A stretch of DNA of 64,000 nucleotides from Arsenophonus nilaparvatae (GTDB taxonomy: Bacteria; Pseudomonadota; Gammaproteobacteria; Enterobacterales; Enterobacteriaceae): NCBI RefSeq assembly GCF_000757905.1, contig NZ_JRLH01000003.1; one strand, given 5' to 3'. The notes under the pieces are model-generated. The model was not told where the DNA came from. It ran no database searches and saw only the letters and a list, made by a program, of their open reading frames with translations. How positions within the stretch are numbered: position 1 is the first letter of the stretch; every line of letters starts with the position of its first letter. A program made the position numbers and the translations under genes. This document shows positions 18,974 through 27,972 of the stretch, one piece after another.

Positions 18974-20434
18974 TTACAATAATGGACTAAAAAAATAGCA
19001 AATACGTTCGATAACACAGTTCCATAATGGGCGCTTATTCCAATTCTTCTGCATCAAAGGTGTAGAGCGAGCAATGTAATCATATTGAACTAATATTAGA
19101 TCGCTACCAAAGCTTTTATCATCAATTACAACAGTAATTTCAAAATTAAGCCAAAGGCTTCTCATGTCTAGATTAACAGACCCAATTAAGCTTAACTCAC
19201 CATCAACAGATAGGCTTTTAGTATGCAAAAGCCCATCATTGAACTGATAGATCTTAACGCCTGCTTCTAACAATTCAGAGTAAAACGCCCGACTTGCCCA
19301 ACGAACTAAAAAAGAATTATTCCGATTAGGAATGACCATTAACACTTCGACACCCCGCATCGCTGCAGTGCAAATAGCATGGATGAGATCATCACTGGGA
19401 ACAAAGTAGGGTGTGGTAAGGATCAGCTGTTTGCGGGCAGAAAAAATTGCGGTCATTAAAGATTGCTGGATTAATTCTTCCGGAAAGCCAGGCCCTGAAG
19501 CAATGACTTGAGTTGTATGTCCAGTAGCTTGTTCAAACGGCATAATATTGGTGTCTGGAGGAGGAGGAAGAATGCGTTGACCGGTTTCCATTTCCCAATC
19601 AAATGCATAAACAATGCCAAGGGTTGTTGAGACTGGTCCTTCCATCCGAACAACAATATCTACCCATTGTCCCACACCGGCATTTTGCTTAAAAAAGCGA
19701 GGGTCAACCATATTCATACTACCAACATAGGAAATATAATTATCAATAATAATTATTTTTCTATGTTGGCGTAGATCCATTCGTCGTAGAAAAAAGCGGA
19801 ACAAATTTACTTTTAGTGATTCTATTAGTTCTATTCCGGCTTTACGCATTTTTTTTGGTTGATGGCTGTGAAAAAAAGACCAGCTACCGGCAGAGTCAAT
19901 CATAATTCGGCATTTTACACCACGTTTTGCTGCATTGATCAGAGCTTCGGTAACCTCATCAACTAACCCTCCGTCTTGCCAAATATAAAATACCATTTCG
20001 ATATTGTAATAGGCTGAATTAATATCGCGTATAATGGTATTTAAAGCGTCTTGATAATTGGTTAAAAGTTGAATTTTATTTCCTTTAACGCCGCCAATTC
20101 CTTGTCTTTTTTCGCAGAGTTCAAATAAAGGTTCTGCCACTCGGCTATTGTTTTTGCAAAAAATATGTTTAGATTGTTTGAGTTTTTCAAGCCAGGTTTC
20201 GACTGAAGGCCACATATTCTTTGCTTTAATTACTCGTCGCTTGCCAAGGTGTAACTCACCAAAAGCCAGATAAGCAATAACGCCAACTAGTGGGATGATG
20301 TAAATAATCAATAGCCAGGCTAGGGCAGAAGTCACCGGACGGCGTTTTAATAAAATGCGTATAGTAACCGTGGCAATCATTAACCAGTACAGAAAAAGCA
20401 CAGCCCAGTTTAATAGTATATAGAGGGTTGCCAT
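18974..20434 (-). CDS. clsA: Cardiolipin synthase A
   Basis: Inner-membrane enzyme that condenses two phosphatidylglycerols into cardiolipin and glycerol. Two N-terminal transmembrane segments (about 5-27 and 36-57) precede two phospholipase D domains with HKD motifs H224/K226/D231 (LRQHRKIIIIDN) and H404/K406/D411 (LLHTKSLSVDG). ATG 20434 gives 486 residues, identical in length and register to E. coli (MATLYILLNW). A TTG two codons upstream at 20440 is better spaced to an AGGA site and cannot be excluded. The gene is intact. Confidence 0.95.
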   Translation of the reverse strand: MATLYILLNWAVLFLYWLMIATVTIRILLKRRPVTSALAWLLIIYIIPLVGVIAYLAFGELHLGKRRVIKAKNMWPSVETWLEKLKQSKHIFCKNNSRVAEPLFELCEKRQGIGGVKGNKIQLLTNYQDALNTIIRDINSAYYNIEMVFYIWQDGGLVDEVTEALINAAKRGVKCRIMIDSAGSWSFFHSHQPKKMRKAGIELIESLKVNLFRFFLRRMDLRQHRKIIIIDNYISYVGSMNMVDPRFFKQNAGVGQWVDIVVRMEGPVSTTLGIVYAFDWEMETGQRILPPPPDTNIMPFEQATGHTTQVIASGPGFPEELIQQSLMTAIFSARKQLILTTPYFVPSDDLIHAICTAAMRGVEVLMVIPNRNNSFLVRWASRAFYSELLEAGVKIYQFNDGLLHTKSLSVDGELSLIGSVNLDMRSLWLNFEITVVIDDKSFGSDLILVQYDYIARSTPLMQKNWNKRPLWNCVIERICYFFSPLL

Positions 20435-20739
20435 AGGCAAAGATGTTCCTATCTTAGAGTTGGTTCGATATTATTGATTATCTGGTTATTCACTATAGCA
20501 AAATAAAATTTGTTATGAATATGAAAAGTACGATTTTTAGCTTAAGTAAAAGTAATTTAATGTATTTTATGAATATTTTAATTATTTTTATATTTTTTTT
20601 GCTATATCCATGAATGTTAATTTGTCAGATTAAATAGTCACTTATTATTATACACTTCAAATTCTAAGCTTGGTTACTTTAAATAAATTAAATATGTTAA
20701 TAATTGGTTTGCTTTTATGGATTACTATGTTGATATCAT
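20435..20739. other. Gap between clsA and the IS element
   Basis: About 300 nt of AT-rich sequence containing the clsA promoter region and the target of the insertion sequence. E. coli has kch and yciI between cls and tonB; no trace of either is visible here. Confidence 0.45.
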
Positions 20740-20743
20740 TAAT
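20740..20743. repeat. Target-site duplication, left copy (TAAT)
   Basis: TAAT directly precedes the left inverted repeat and recurs directly after the right one (21992-21995). A 4-bp duplication is within the range for the IS5 family. Because the flanks are AT-rich, a 3-bp duplication (TAA) offset by a base is a less likely alternative. Confidence 0.65.
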
Positions 20744-21991
20744 GGGCACCTCGAAAAACCTAACCAGAGTTTGATTTCGCAGATAAAATTATCGAAAACT
20801 GACCTATTGCCCTGACCACCATGCAGAAAAGAAACGCCATTAAGTATGACCTCCTTGCAGACCAGTATCACCTACAGACGATTGACCAGTTGGTCGACCC
20901 TCTGGTCAAGATCGAAACCTGTATAGACTTTGCGCATCTGGCAGCGGAAATCGACCATGTGGTACCACGCCCTGTCAGCAAAAAAGGAGGACGTCCACCA
21001 TTTCCAACCGAGACCATGGTTCGCATTTTAGTTCTAAAGCGTATCTACAACCTGTCTGACGAGCAGATGGAGTACCAGCTTTTGGACAGAATGAGCTTCA
21101 AGCGTTTCTGTGGGTTGCTCCATGCCATCAATATACCTGACCGTACCACTGTGTGGACGTTCGAGAACAGGATCGGTGAAGCTGGTGCTAAAGCCATTTT
21201 CGATGGTGTAACCTCACAGCTTTTGAAGAAAGGCTTTATAGCTCGGGGAGGCCAAATCATCGATGCCACCTTGGTACCTGCTCCGAAGCAGTCGTTCACG
21301 AAGGACGAAAAGGAGCAACTCAAGCAGGAAGCGATACCTGCTCATTGGAAACCAACCAAGCGGCGGCAAAAAGATTTAGACGCCACGTGGACTAAAAAAC
21401 ACGGTAAGAGCCATTATGGCTATAAGCTTTCTGTGAACATGGACAAGAAGTACAAGTTCATCAGAAAAATCGTCACCGATACGGCCAGCACTCACGACAG
21501 TCAGCATTTCGAGAGGGTCATCGACAAGGCCAACACCAACCGTAATATCTACGCCGACCGAGGCTATCCCTCTGCGGAACGGGAAGCTTGGCTCAAGGCA
21601 AACGGCTATAGGAGCCAGATTCAGCGTAAAGGCCATCGAAATAAACCGTTGTCCAAGACTCAGCAAGGGCGCAACCACCGGATTGCAAAGATTAGGGCAC
21701 GGGTTGAACATGCATTCGCGGCGATGGAACAAATGGGTAGAAAACTGATCCGTACCATTGGGCAAGTGCGCGCTAATTTTGCCATGACGATGATGGCAGC
21801 ATGTTACAACCTAAAGCGGTTGGCGTACTTCCAGCGTACCGGCATCTTAGCTTTTTAACGCCCAGAATGGACAAAATGACACTGTCCATGGCAATGGACG
21901 GTAGGATTAGTAGCGGGGGGATCAAAAAACATCTAATTATTTAGAGACAAGCCGGAGAGCCATTGAAGATTTCGAGTTTTTCGAGGTGCCC
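20744..21991 (+). mobile_element. Complete IS5-family insertion sequence, 1248 bp
   Basis: The element is bounded by perfect 16-bp terminal inverted repeats, GGGCACCTCGAAAAAC at 20744-20759 and its complement at 21976-21991, and flanked by a TAAT duplication. It contains one intact transposase gene. A hairpin GTCCAT/ATGGAC (21884-21889, 21894-21899) follows the gene and may end its transcript. Its composition is visibly more GC-rich than the chromosome around it, so it probably arrived from another host. Intact ends and gene suggest recent activity. It sits between clsA and tonB, about 75 nt upstream of the tonB promoter. Confidence 0.93.
20821..21858 (+). CDS. IS5-family DDE transposase
   Basis: A 345-residue transposase. 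The N-terminal IS5-type domain reads GGRPPFPTETMVRILVLKRI (about 57-76) followed by the LSDEQMEYQLLDR block. The catalytic DDE triad is likely the Asp in GGQIIDATLVPAP, the Asp in IYADRGYPSAE and the Glu in IRARVEHAFAAME. The frame is unbroken from ATG 20821; no strong ribosome site is seen, which is common for transposases. Codon choice is GC-richer than the neighbours. Antisense frames inside it have no support. Confidence 0.93.
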   Translation: MQKRNAIKYDLLADQYHLQTIDQLVDPLVKIETCIDFAHLAAEIDHVVPRPVSKKGGRPPFPTETMVRILVLKRIYNLSDEQMEYQLLDRMSFKRFCGLLHAINIPDRTTVWTFENRIGEAGAKAIFDGVTSQLLKKGFIARGGQIIDATLVPAPKQSFTKDEKEQLKQEAIPAHWKPTKRRQKDLDATWTKKHGKSHYGYKLSVNMDKKYKFIRKIVTDTASTHDSQHFERVIDKANTNRNIYADRGYPSAEREAWLKANGYRSQIQRKGHRNKPLSKTQQGRNHRIAKIRARVEHAFAAMEQMGRKLIRTIGQVRANFAMTMMAACYNLKRLAYFQRTGILAF

Positions 21992-21995
21992 TAAT
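21992..21995. repeat. Target-site duplication, right copy (TAAT)
   Basis: TAAT directly abuts the right inverted repeat and matches the left flank at 20740-20743. Confidence 0.65.
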
Positions 21996-22064
21996 AAAAA
22001 ACTAGATCATTAGCTAATTTTATCGTCAACAAGATACTTTTTTAAACTTAGCAGGCTATCCTTA

Positions 22065-22098
22065 TTGAATATGATTGCTATTTGCATTTAGAATAGAG
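22065..22098 (+). promoter_or_regulatory. tonB promoter with probable Fur overlap
   Basis: A -35-like TTGAAT (22065-22070) and -10-like TAGAAT (22089-22094) are 18 nt apart. The segment ATGATTGCTATTTGCATTTA between and around them is, from memory, nearly identical to the E. coli tonB promoter region, which is Fur-repressed. Iron control is therefore likely. The site is intact despite the nearby insertion. Confidence 0.6.
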
Positions 22099-22135
22099 CT
22101 TATTTAATTTGCTTATTTTAAGAAAGAATTTTCTC

Positions 22136-22849
22136 ATGCGTTGGATCCGTTCGGCATCATTTATTGTTTTATCATTATTCCTTCATGCTTCGTTAGCGGT
22201 ATCTTGGTTTTTATTTCAGCCTACATTATCAGCTTCCTCAGCTGAATCTATGTCAGTAACCATGGTCGCTTTAGCTGCACCTAGTGGTATTAGCCAGTCG
22301 GTAAATGTTAAACAGCCAGTAACGGAAATCGCGCCTAAAATAGAGCCTGATGTTGAAGCCAAACTGGCGTTACCTATGAAAAAAAAGGTCACGCCAAAAA
22401 AATCGATCGTTAAACAAAATTCTAAATCTAAGCCGTTAGTAGAAAATCATATTAAAAAAACTATTACCGAACAGTCAAATCAATCACAAGCTAATGTCGT
22501 GAGCAAATTAGCAAGCGATGATCATGTTGGTGTTAATAACAATCAGCAGACTAATCAAATAGCTTCCTCATCAATTGCTATAGATGGCCCCAGAGCATTA
22601 AGAATTCAACATCCAGATTACCCTGATCGCGCTCGTAAACTCGGTAAAGAAGGTTATGTTAATGTTCTATATGATATTGATGAAAATGGTAGAGTTGTTA
22701 ACTTAGAAGTAGTTGATTCATCACCTAGAGGTTTGTTCGAACGTGAAGTTAAGCGGGCAATGAATCGTTGGTATTATGAAAAAATTCCGGCTAAGGGATT
22801 GAAAAAGACATTCCTGTTTAAAATCGATGGTTCAATTAATCTTTCTTAA
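22136..22849 (+). CDS. tonB: Energy-transducing protein TonB
   Basis: Couples the ExbBD proton-motive complex to outer-membrane siderophore and B12 receptors. ATG 22136 gives 237 residues (E. coli 239). The N-terminal anchor has the functional S13-xxx-H17 pair (LSLFLHASLAV), as S16/H20 in E. coli. The C-terminal receptor-binding domain (about 155-237: HPDYPDRARKLGKEGYVNV, NRWYYE) is intact. The periplasmic spacer is odd: the usual Glu-Pro/Lys-Pro repeats are nearly absent, replaced by Lys-rich and then Gln/Asn/Ser-rich sequence. An upstream in-frame TTG at 22109 is unlikely. Confidence 0.93.
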   Translation: MRWIRSASFIVLSLFLHASLAVSWFLFQPTLSASSAESMSVTMVALAAPSGISQSVNVKQPVTEIAPKIEPDVEAKLALPMKKKVTPKKSIVKQNSKSKPLVENHIKKTITEQSNQSQANVVSKLASDDHVGVNNNQQTNQIASSSIAIDGPRALRIQHPDYPDRARKLGKEGYVNVLYDIDENGRVVNLEVVDSSPRGLFEREVKRAMNRWYYEKIPAKGLKKTFLFKIDGSINLS

Positions 22850-22872
22850 ATTGCTTTAGTCATAAAGCTTGC

Positions 22873-22900
22873 TTAAAGGCCATGGTAAATTGGCCTTTAA
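22873..22900. terminator. Bidirectional terminator between tonB and yciA
   Basis: TTAAAGGCCA (22873-22882) and TGGCCTTTAA (22891-22900) form a perfect 10-bp stem with an 8-nt loop, followed by AAAAT on the plus strand and preceded by a T-rich tail on the minus strand. It separates convergent tonB and yciA. Confidence 0.8.
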
Positions 22901-22907
22901 AAATAGA

Positions 22908-23348
22908 TTAATTGGGAGATACGTTATCAGAGTTAGATAATTGGTAATGACGTTTTTCTTCAGGTAAACAACGGGGAGAATTATCCTCATTAACAGCAAC
23001 ATAAGTGAAAATGGCTTCGGTGGCTCGATAACGTTGGCCTACTGGCTCACTGGAAACTTTCTTGACCCAAACTTCAATATTGATGGTAATAGAGGTGTTA
23101 CCTGTTTTAATGCAGCGAGCATAACAACAAATTACATCGCCGACTGAGACTGGTTTTTGGAACGTGATCCCATTGACGGCGACAGTAACAACACGACCAA
23201 GTGCAATTTCTTTTGCTAAAATTGCACCGCCAATATCCATTTGTGACATTAGCCATCCGCCGAATATATCACCATTAGCATTTGTATCGGCCGGCATTGC
23301 TAATGTACGGAGAACTAATTCTCCTTGTGGTAATTGTTGTTGTGTCAT
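22908..23348 (-). CDS. yciA: Acyl-CoA thioesterase YciA
   Basis: Hot-dog-fold acyl-CoA hydrolase with broad chain-length range. ATG 23348 (MTQQQLPQGELVLRTLAMPA) follows AGAAG and gives 146 residues; a GTG at 23375 would add nine. The conserved block DTNANGDIFGGWLMSQMDIG holds the catalytic Asp/Asn region, followed by VGDVICCYARC and EVWVKK. It is convergent with tonB and 69 nt downstream of yciB, matching the E. coli tonB-yciA-yciB-yciC order, so yciCBA probably form a loose transcription unit. Confidence 0.94.
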   Translation of the reverse strand: MTQQQLPQGELVLRTLAMPADTNANGDIFGGWLMSQMDIGGAILAKEIALGRVVTVAVNGITFQKPVSVGDVICCYARCIKTGNTSITINIEVWVKKVSSEPVGQRYRATEAIFTYVAVNEDNSPRCLPEEKRHYQLSNSDNVSPN

Positions 23349-23417
23349 GAAAAATTTACTTCTGTTATTTGCCACAATATACCTGCTGGAAGTAGGTATC
23401 CGTTGTTATCATATTAA

Positions 23418-23954
23418 TTACTTTTGTTCTTTCGGTAGATGTTTATAGATATACACCATGCTAAGTATTGTAAATATTAGTGTGACCGCGGTCAAACCAA
23501 AAACTTTAAAGTTAACCCAGACATCCTGAGGTAGCCAAAAGGCAACATAAATATTTACTAGTGCACAGATAGCAAAAAAGATTGCCCATGATAAATTTAA
23601 TTTATGCCAAATCTCATCAGCTAAATGGATCTCTTTACCCAGCATTCTCTGGATTAATGGTTTTTGGGTAAAATATTGGCTGACTAACAGTGCTAATGAA
23701 AAAATAGCGTAAATAACTGTCACTTTCCATTTAATAAAAAGATCACTGTGGAAAATCAACGTCAGTCCACCAAAAATGATCACGATGACTAAAGTAATTA
23801 ACGAACTTTTTTCAATTTTTTTGTAGATAAGATAAATGGCCAGCATCGATAAAGCGGTGGCAATCATTAATGCGCCAGATGCGTAAAAAATATCTACTTT
23901 TTTATATACAATAAAGAAAACAATGAGAGGAATAAAATCTAATAGTTGTCTCAT
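23418..23954 (-). CDS. yciB: Inner-membrane protein YciB (IspZ family)
   Basis: Membrane protein of the septation protein A/IspZ family, implicated in envelope integrity together with DcrB and cell-division proteins. The 178 residues contain five or six hydrophobic spans, beginning MRQLLDFIPLIVFFIVYKK, with conserved HLADEIWHKLNLSWAIFF and the C-terminal YKHLPKEQK. Length equals that of E. coli (179). Start ATG at 23954 after AGGA. It lies between yciC and yciA in the usual order. Confidence 0.94.
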   Translation of the reverse strand: MRQLLDFIPLIVFFIVYKKVDIFYASGALMIATALSMLAIYLIYKKIEKSSLITLVIVIIFGGLTLIFHSDLFIKWKVTVIYAIFSLALLVSQYFTQKPLIQRMLGKEIHLADEIWHKLNLSWAIFFAICALVNIYVAFWLPQDVWVNFKVFGLTAVTLIFTILSMVYIYKHLPKEQK

Positions 23955-24294
23955 GAGGGCGCTTATCCTGATCCTTTTCGAGTAAATATGAATTTTTATA
24001 ATTATTTGATTAATAAATTATAAAATATCCTATTGCCAATTTGTTTTATATTATATTACCTTATTTGATAATAATGTTACACAGTGAGTAGGTGTATATT
24101 TTTGTCAATAAAATTATCTACTGAGCAATAAAATTCACTATTAATATATTGAAGTAATTAACTTGTTATTACCAATACAGTGCAATTTTGAGTCAGCACG
24201 TTGGTTCTGTAATTAATGTTTAATTGTTTAAGTTAATAGTAAATTTTTACCACGCCATCTAATGGTAAATAATAGCCGTGGTATTTTTATTTGG
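23955..24294. other. Spacer between yciC and yciB with a terminator
   Basis: A 340-nt spacer in which TACCACG (24248-24254) pairs with CGTGGTA (24277-24283) around an inner CCAT/ATGG hairpin. On the minus strand the stem is followed by AAAAATTT rather than a clean T-run, while on the plus strand TTTTTAT follows. It could end yciC transcripts. No gene is seen in the rest. Confidence 0.55.
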
Positions 24295-25050
24295 TTAATT
24301 TGTTGTTTTTCCAACTAACATGTAAAGGCGGAAAAAATAGATCAATGTAAAAGAGGTAAGTAAATTATTCAATGTAAAAGAGATAATATTATTCACCATA
24401 CTCGGTAAAAAACGAAATTGTCCAAGTAGCATAGTGAGTAACATTTGCAATGCTAGCCAAAGTAATAAAATTGCTAGAATTAACCACCAATGACGAAATG
24501 CTATTTTCCAACTTTGACTCATGGCTCGTAGCGGCATAACGTTTTTGACGGTTATTAAGATGATGGGTGATAAGGAAAAACCGATAGCTAAAATGATACC
24601 GGGTAAGATGAATAGCATAAAGCCAAAATAAATTATAATTGTGCATACAACTAACAAAATTAACATGTTAGGTAAGATACGTAATGAAAGCATAAAAGCT
24701 TGCCCTGCACTGATGCTATTGCCGGTACTGAGTTCTGACAAATAAGTAACTACTGAAGAAACTAATAATATTAATCCGATAAAAACCGCAGCCAATGAGA
24801 GTAGTGAGACTCTCATCATTATCGATTTTTCTTCATCAGATAATTGACTTACCCAGGATAAAAGTGAAGTTGAGTCATTTTGACCACCAAGGGTTTTGAC
24901 AATGGTTGCCATTTCATCGATGGGAACCAGAAAATAATAAAGTATTAGACTGATGGTAGCTGAAATGAATGACAGGATAAAAAGGCCGCTCAGCTGATTT
25001 TTAAAAAAATTAAAGCTATCGCTGATAAGTGAGTTGGCCGTAATGGACAT
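24295..25050 (-). CDS. yciC: Inner-membrane protein YciC (UPF0259)
   Basis: A 251-residue multi-pass membrane protein of the UPF0259 family, function unknown. About six hydrophobic spans are visible. The N-terminal MSITANSLISDSFNFFKNQ and the central GNSISAGQAFMLSLRILP and SPIILITVKNVMPLRAM blocks match the enterobacterial family. Start ATG at 25050. E. coli has ompW next to yciC on the trp side; here there is an AT-rich gap and a BON lipoprotein. Confidence 0.9.
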   Translation of the reverse strand: MSITANSLISDSFNFFKNQLSGLFILSFISATISLILYYFLVPIDEMATIVKTLGGQNDSTSLLSWVSQLSDEEKSIMMRVSLLSLAAVFIGLILLVSSVVTYLSELSTGNSISAGQAFMLSLRILPNMLILLVVCTIIIYFGFMLFILPGIILAIGFSLSPIILITVKNVMPLRAMSQSWKIAFRHWWLILAILLLWLALQMLLTMLLGQFRFLPSMVNNIISFTLNNLLTSFTLIYFFRLYMLVGKTTN

Positions 25051-25383
25051 GAAAACTGCTCCTATAACTGGTTTTTATCATCACATTTTAATTGTATATT
25101 GTAACTGACAGTGAAGAGAGCGTATAGCTTTTCTATGGTAAAGCTATTGCTATATCAGTAAATTTTGTAGTTATTTTATAAGTAAGGATAAAATACTAAA
25201 AATAGAGTGATATTTATATTATAGTAATTTTGAATATAACAATGTAATGATTGGTTTTAATAATTGATATAGTAATGACTTTATGGTGATAAAAGCGATT
25301 ATTTTATTATCTGATTTGAGGAGCCAATAGCGATAAATTCTATTTATTTCAGCCCCTATATTGGGGGCTGAAAAGTAAAACAA
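25051..25383. other. Gap at the missing ompW
   Basis: About 330 nt between the BON lipoprotein and yciC. A 7-bp stem TAGCTTT/AAAGCTA (25125-25131, 25140-25146) lies in the yciC leader region, and a terminator hairpin occupies the right end. E. coli carries ompW and yciEFG in this interval; none is recognisable. Confidence 0.45.
25347..25373 (-). terminator. Terminator of the BON-domain lipoprotein gene
   Basis: TTTCAGCCCC (25347-25356) and GGGGCTGAAA (25364-25373) form a perfect 10-bp stem 11 nt past the stop. The tail on the minus strand is AT-rich (TAAATAG) without a long T-run. Confidence 0.7.
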
Positions 25384-25698
25384 TCATCGTATTTTCATCG
25401 AATCAATAACTGATTGTACACCTGCTACACCTTGTGTTACTTGAATTGCACGCTGAGCGTCGGCACGCGAACTGACAAAACCGCTCAATTGCACACGACC
25501 TTTAAAGGTTTCAACATTGATTTGCGTTGATTTCAAGTTTTTTTCTGCCAATAATGCTGTCTTCACTTTAGTTGTAATAACCGTATCATCAATATATCCA
25601 CCAGTTCCTTCTGTTTTTGCTGTTGGAGCACAAGCAGAAAGGAATAATGCCATAAATAGCACGGTACAGAGCGCTGTCATTGATTTAAGATATTTCAT
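25384..25698 (-). CDS. BON-domain outer-membrane lipoprotein (OsmY/DolP-like)
   Basis: A 104-residue lipoprotein with a signal peptide ending in the lipobox LSAC (Cys about 23) and a single BON domain (about 35-104: YIDDTVITTKVKTALL, VETFKGRVQLSGFVSS, VAGVQSVIDSM). E. coli OsmY and DolP carry two BON domains; this single-domain form occurs in several enterobacteria and is presumed to bind phospholipid surfaces. Start ATG at 25698 follows GGAGAA. Ala at +2 predicts sorting to the outer membrane. It lies 227 nt downstream of trpA with its own terminator. Confidence 0.85.
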   Translation of the reverse strand: MKYLKSMTALCTVLFMALFLSACAPTAKTEGTGGYIDDTVITTKVKTALLAEKNLKSTQINVETFKGRVQLSGFVSSRADAQRAIQVTQGVAGVQSVIDSMKIR

Positions 25699-25925
25699 TA
25701 TTCAATTCTCCATTAATACGAGGGTTATTTTTATTTATCGTATATGAGTGCTAAATGAAAATTTCATCGCAGTCAATATACTGATTATTGATGAAATATA
25801 AATAAATTACAAATGAATAGCTGATATCGATAGCGACTTGTTAATTACAATAGTTTATTAGAATCGATAATTAGTAATTACAAAATAGCAAGACAAACTA
25901 CCATTTTTCGCTAGCTTTAAATTGA

Positions 25926-26732
25926 CTATTTTTGCGTAGCCATTTTCATCTGTGAAACAAACTGTTGTAATTTGGCCAGTAATATATCAGATTGCTGATG
26001 ATGAATTTCAATTAATTTTACAACCGCAGAGCCAGATATTGCGCCAACTACCCCATTTTTGATTGCTTCAGTGACTTGTTTTGGTTTAGCAATACCAAAA
26101 CCTAACAGTGGTGGGGCGGCATGGTAGGCTTGTAGCTTGGTTAATAACTGGCTAGCAGGAATATTGGCTTTTTTTTCTGTGCCTGTTACACCTGAACGCG
26201 AGAGTAGATAAGTATAGCCACGACCATATAAAGCAATTTGGCGTAGAAGATCGTCATCAGCATTAGGAGGACAAATAAATATTGGTGCAATATTATGTTG
26301 CAACGCTGAAGTGCGAAATGGCAGGGACTCATTCATCGGTACATCGGCGATTAAAACGGAATCGATGCCGGCATTCTGACATTGAGCGTAAAAGTTATCA
26401 ATACCATAGTTAAAAATCAGATTTGCATAAACTAATAAGCCAATAGGAATCAAAGGGTGCTTTTTGCGGATCTGTGCTAATAACTCAAAACAGGATGTTG
26501 GTGTGATGTTGGCATTAAGTGCGCGTAAATTGGCCTTTTGAATCGTTGGACCATCAGCCAATGGATCAGAAAAAGGGATACCAATCTCTAATGCATCGGC
26601 TTTTGCTTCAATTAATGTATCAATAATTTTTAATGACATTTCTGCATTGGGATCGCCTAAGGTGATGAATGGGACGAATGCTGCCTGATTTTTAGCATTT
26701 AAGGTGTTAAACAGTTGCTGATAACGCTCCAT
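25926..26732 (-). CDS. trpA: Tryptophan synthase alpha subunit
   Basis: Cleaves indole-3-glycerol phosphate to indole and glyceraldehyde-3-phosphate; indole is channelled to TrpB. The 268 residues (E. coli 268) keep the catalytic E49 (ALEIGIPFSDP) and D60 (DPLADGP). The start ATG overlaps the trpB stop in TAATG and is served by AAGGAGAG, so translation is coupled. Last gene of the trp operon. No clear terminator is seen directly after it. Confidence 0.98.
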   Translation of the reverse strand: MERYQQLFNTLNAKNQAAFVPFITLGDPNAEMSLKIIDTLIEAKADALEIGIPFSDPLADGPTIQKANLRALNANITPTSCFELLAQIRKKHPLIPIGLLVYANLIFNYGIDNFYAQCQNAGIDSVLIADVPMNESLPFRTSALQHNIAPIFICPPNADDDLLRQIALYGRGYTYLLSRSGVTGTEKKANIPASQLLTKLQAYHAAPPLLGFGIAKPKQVTEAIKNGVVGAISGSAVVKLIEIHHQQSDILLAKLQQFVSQMKMATQK

Positions 26733-27922
26733 TAGATCTCTCCTTTGGCTTGCAAAATAGCCTGTACAGTAAAAATATCTTTATCTCCACGGCCGGAGAT
26801 ATTAACAATCAGTAGTTGTTCTTTTTCCGGTTCTGCTTCAATCATTTTTAAGGCGTAAGCCAGGGCGTGTGACGACTCTAAAGCTGGGATAATACCTTCA
26901 TGATTAGCCAGTTTTTTAAATGCCGACAACGCTTCATCATCGGTAATTGAGACATAATCAGCACGGCCAATACTATTTAAATAAGCATGCTCTGGTCCTA
27001 CTGAAGGAAAATCTAACCCGGCAGAAATAGAATAAGACTCTTTAATTTGGCCTTCATCGGTTTGCATTAGATGAGATTTCATACCAAAGTAAATACCAAG
27101 CCGACCATGTTTTAATGGTGCACCATGGGCACCAGAGTCGATACCTAGACCGGCTGGCTCAACCCCAATTAGACGTACATTTTGCTCTGATTTAAACGCT
27201 GTGAATAATCCGATAGCGTTAGAGCCTCCGCCAACGCAAGCAATTACGGCATCGGGTAGTCGTCCTTCTCTAGCTAAAATTTGTGCTTTGGCTTCATGGC
27301 CAATCATACGTTGAAACTCGCGTACTAGCGTTGGATAGGGATGGGGCCCGGCTGCGGTGCCAAGTAAATAGTGGGTGTTGCTATAACTGGCTGACCAATC
27401 TCTCAAGGCTTCATTGCAGGCGTCTTTTAAGGTTGCTGAGCCATTATTTACCGTAATAACTTCAGCGCCCAATAATTGCATCCGAAATACATTGGGCAAT
27501 TGGCGTTGGACATCTTTCTCTCCCATATAGATGCGACATTTTAGCCCAAGTAATGCACAAGCCAGTGCTGTAGCAACGCCATGTTGTCCAGCGCCAGTTT
27601 CTGCAATAATTTCAGTTTTGCCCATCCGTTTGGCTAATAAAGCCTGGCCTAACACTTGATTTGTTTTATGGGCGCCGCCATGTAATAGATCTTCTCGTTT
27701 TAGATAAAGTTTAGTTTTAGTACCGATGGTTAAATTGCGACATAGCGTTAAGGCGGTGGGACGGCCAGCGTAATTTTGTAATAGATCGTGAAATTGTTGT
27801 TGAAACGTATCATCTTGCTGGGCTTCGATGAAAGCCTGTTCCAGTTCGTTAAGTGCGGGAATAAGAATTTCAGGCACATATTGACCACCAAATTGGCCAA
27901 AATAGGGATTTAATTTACTCAT
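26732..27922 (-). CDS. trpB: Tryptophan synthase beta subunit
   Basis: PLP enzyme that joins indole and serine to form tryptophan. The 396 residues (E. coli 397) have the PLP-binding Lys K86 in HGGAHKTNQ, the phosphate-binding GGGSNAIG loop, and the E109-equivalent region GQHGVATA. Start ATG at 27922, 50 nt after trpCF, the largest spacer inside the operon. It shares one nucleotide with trpA. Confidence 0.98.
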   Translation of the reverse strand: MSKLNPYFGQFGGQYVPEILIPALNELEQAFIEAQQDDTFQQQFHDLLQNYAGRPTALTLCRNLTIGTKTKLYLKREDLLHGGAHKTNQVLGQALLAKRMGKTEIIAETGAGQHGVATALACALLGLKCRIYMGEKDVQRQLPNVFRMQLLGAEVITVNNGSATLKDACNEALRDWSASYSNTHYLLGTAAGPHPYPTLVREFQRMIGHEAKAQILAREGRLPDAVIACVGGGSNAIGLFTAFKSEQNVRLIGVEPAGLGIDSGAHGAPLKHGRLGIYFGMKSHLMQTDEGQIKESYSISAGLDFPSVGPEHAYLNSIGRADYVSITDDEALSAFKKLANHEGIIPALESSHALAYALKMIEAEPEKEQLLIVNISGRGDKDIFTVQAILQAKGEI

Positions 27923-27972
27923 TACTTTATTCCGTTGTTCTGATCGTTAAATTGTTAATTTGATTGTTACAC

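Noticed and set aside
21376..21765. 129-codon frame antisense to the transposase
   Set aside because: Product of higher GC and codon structure of the IS gene; no initiation signal.
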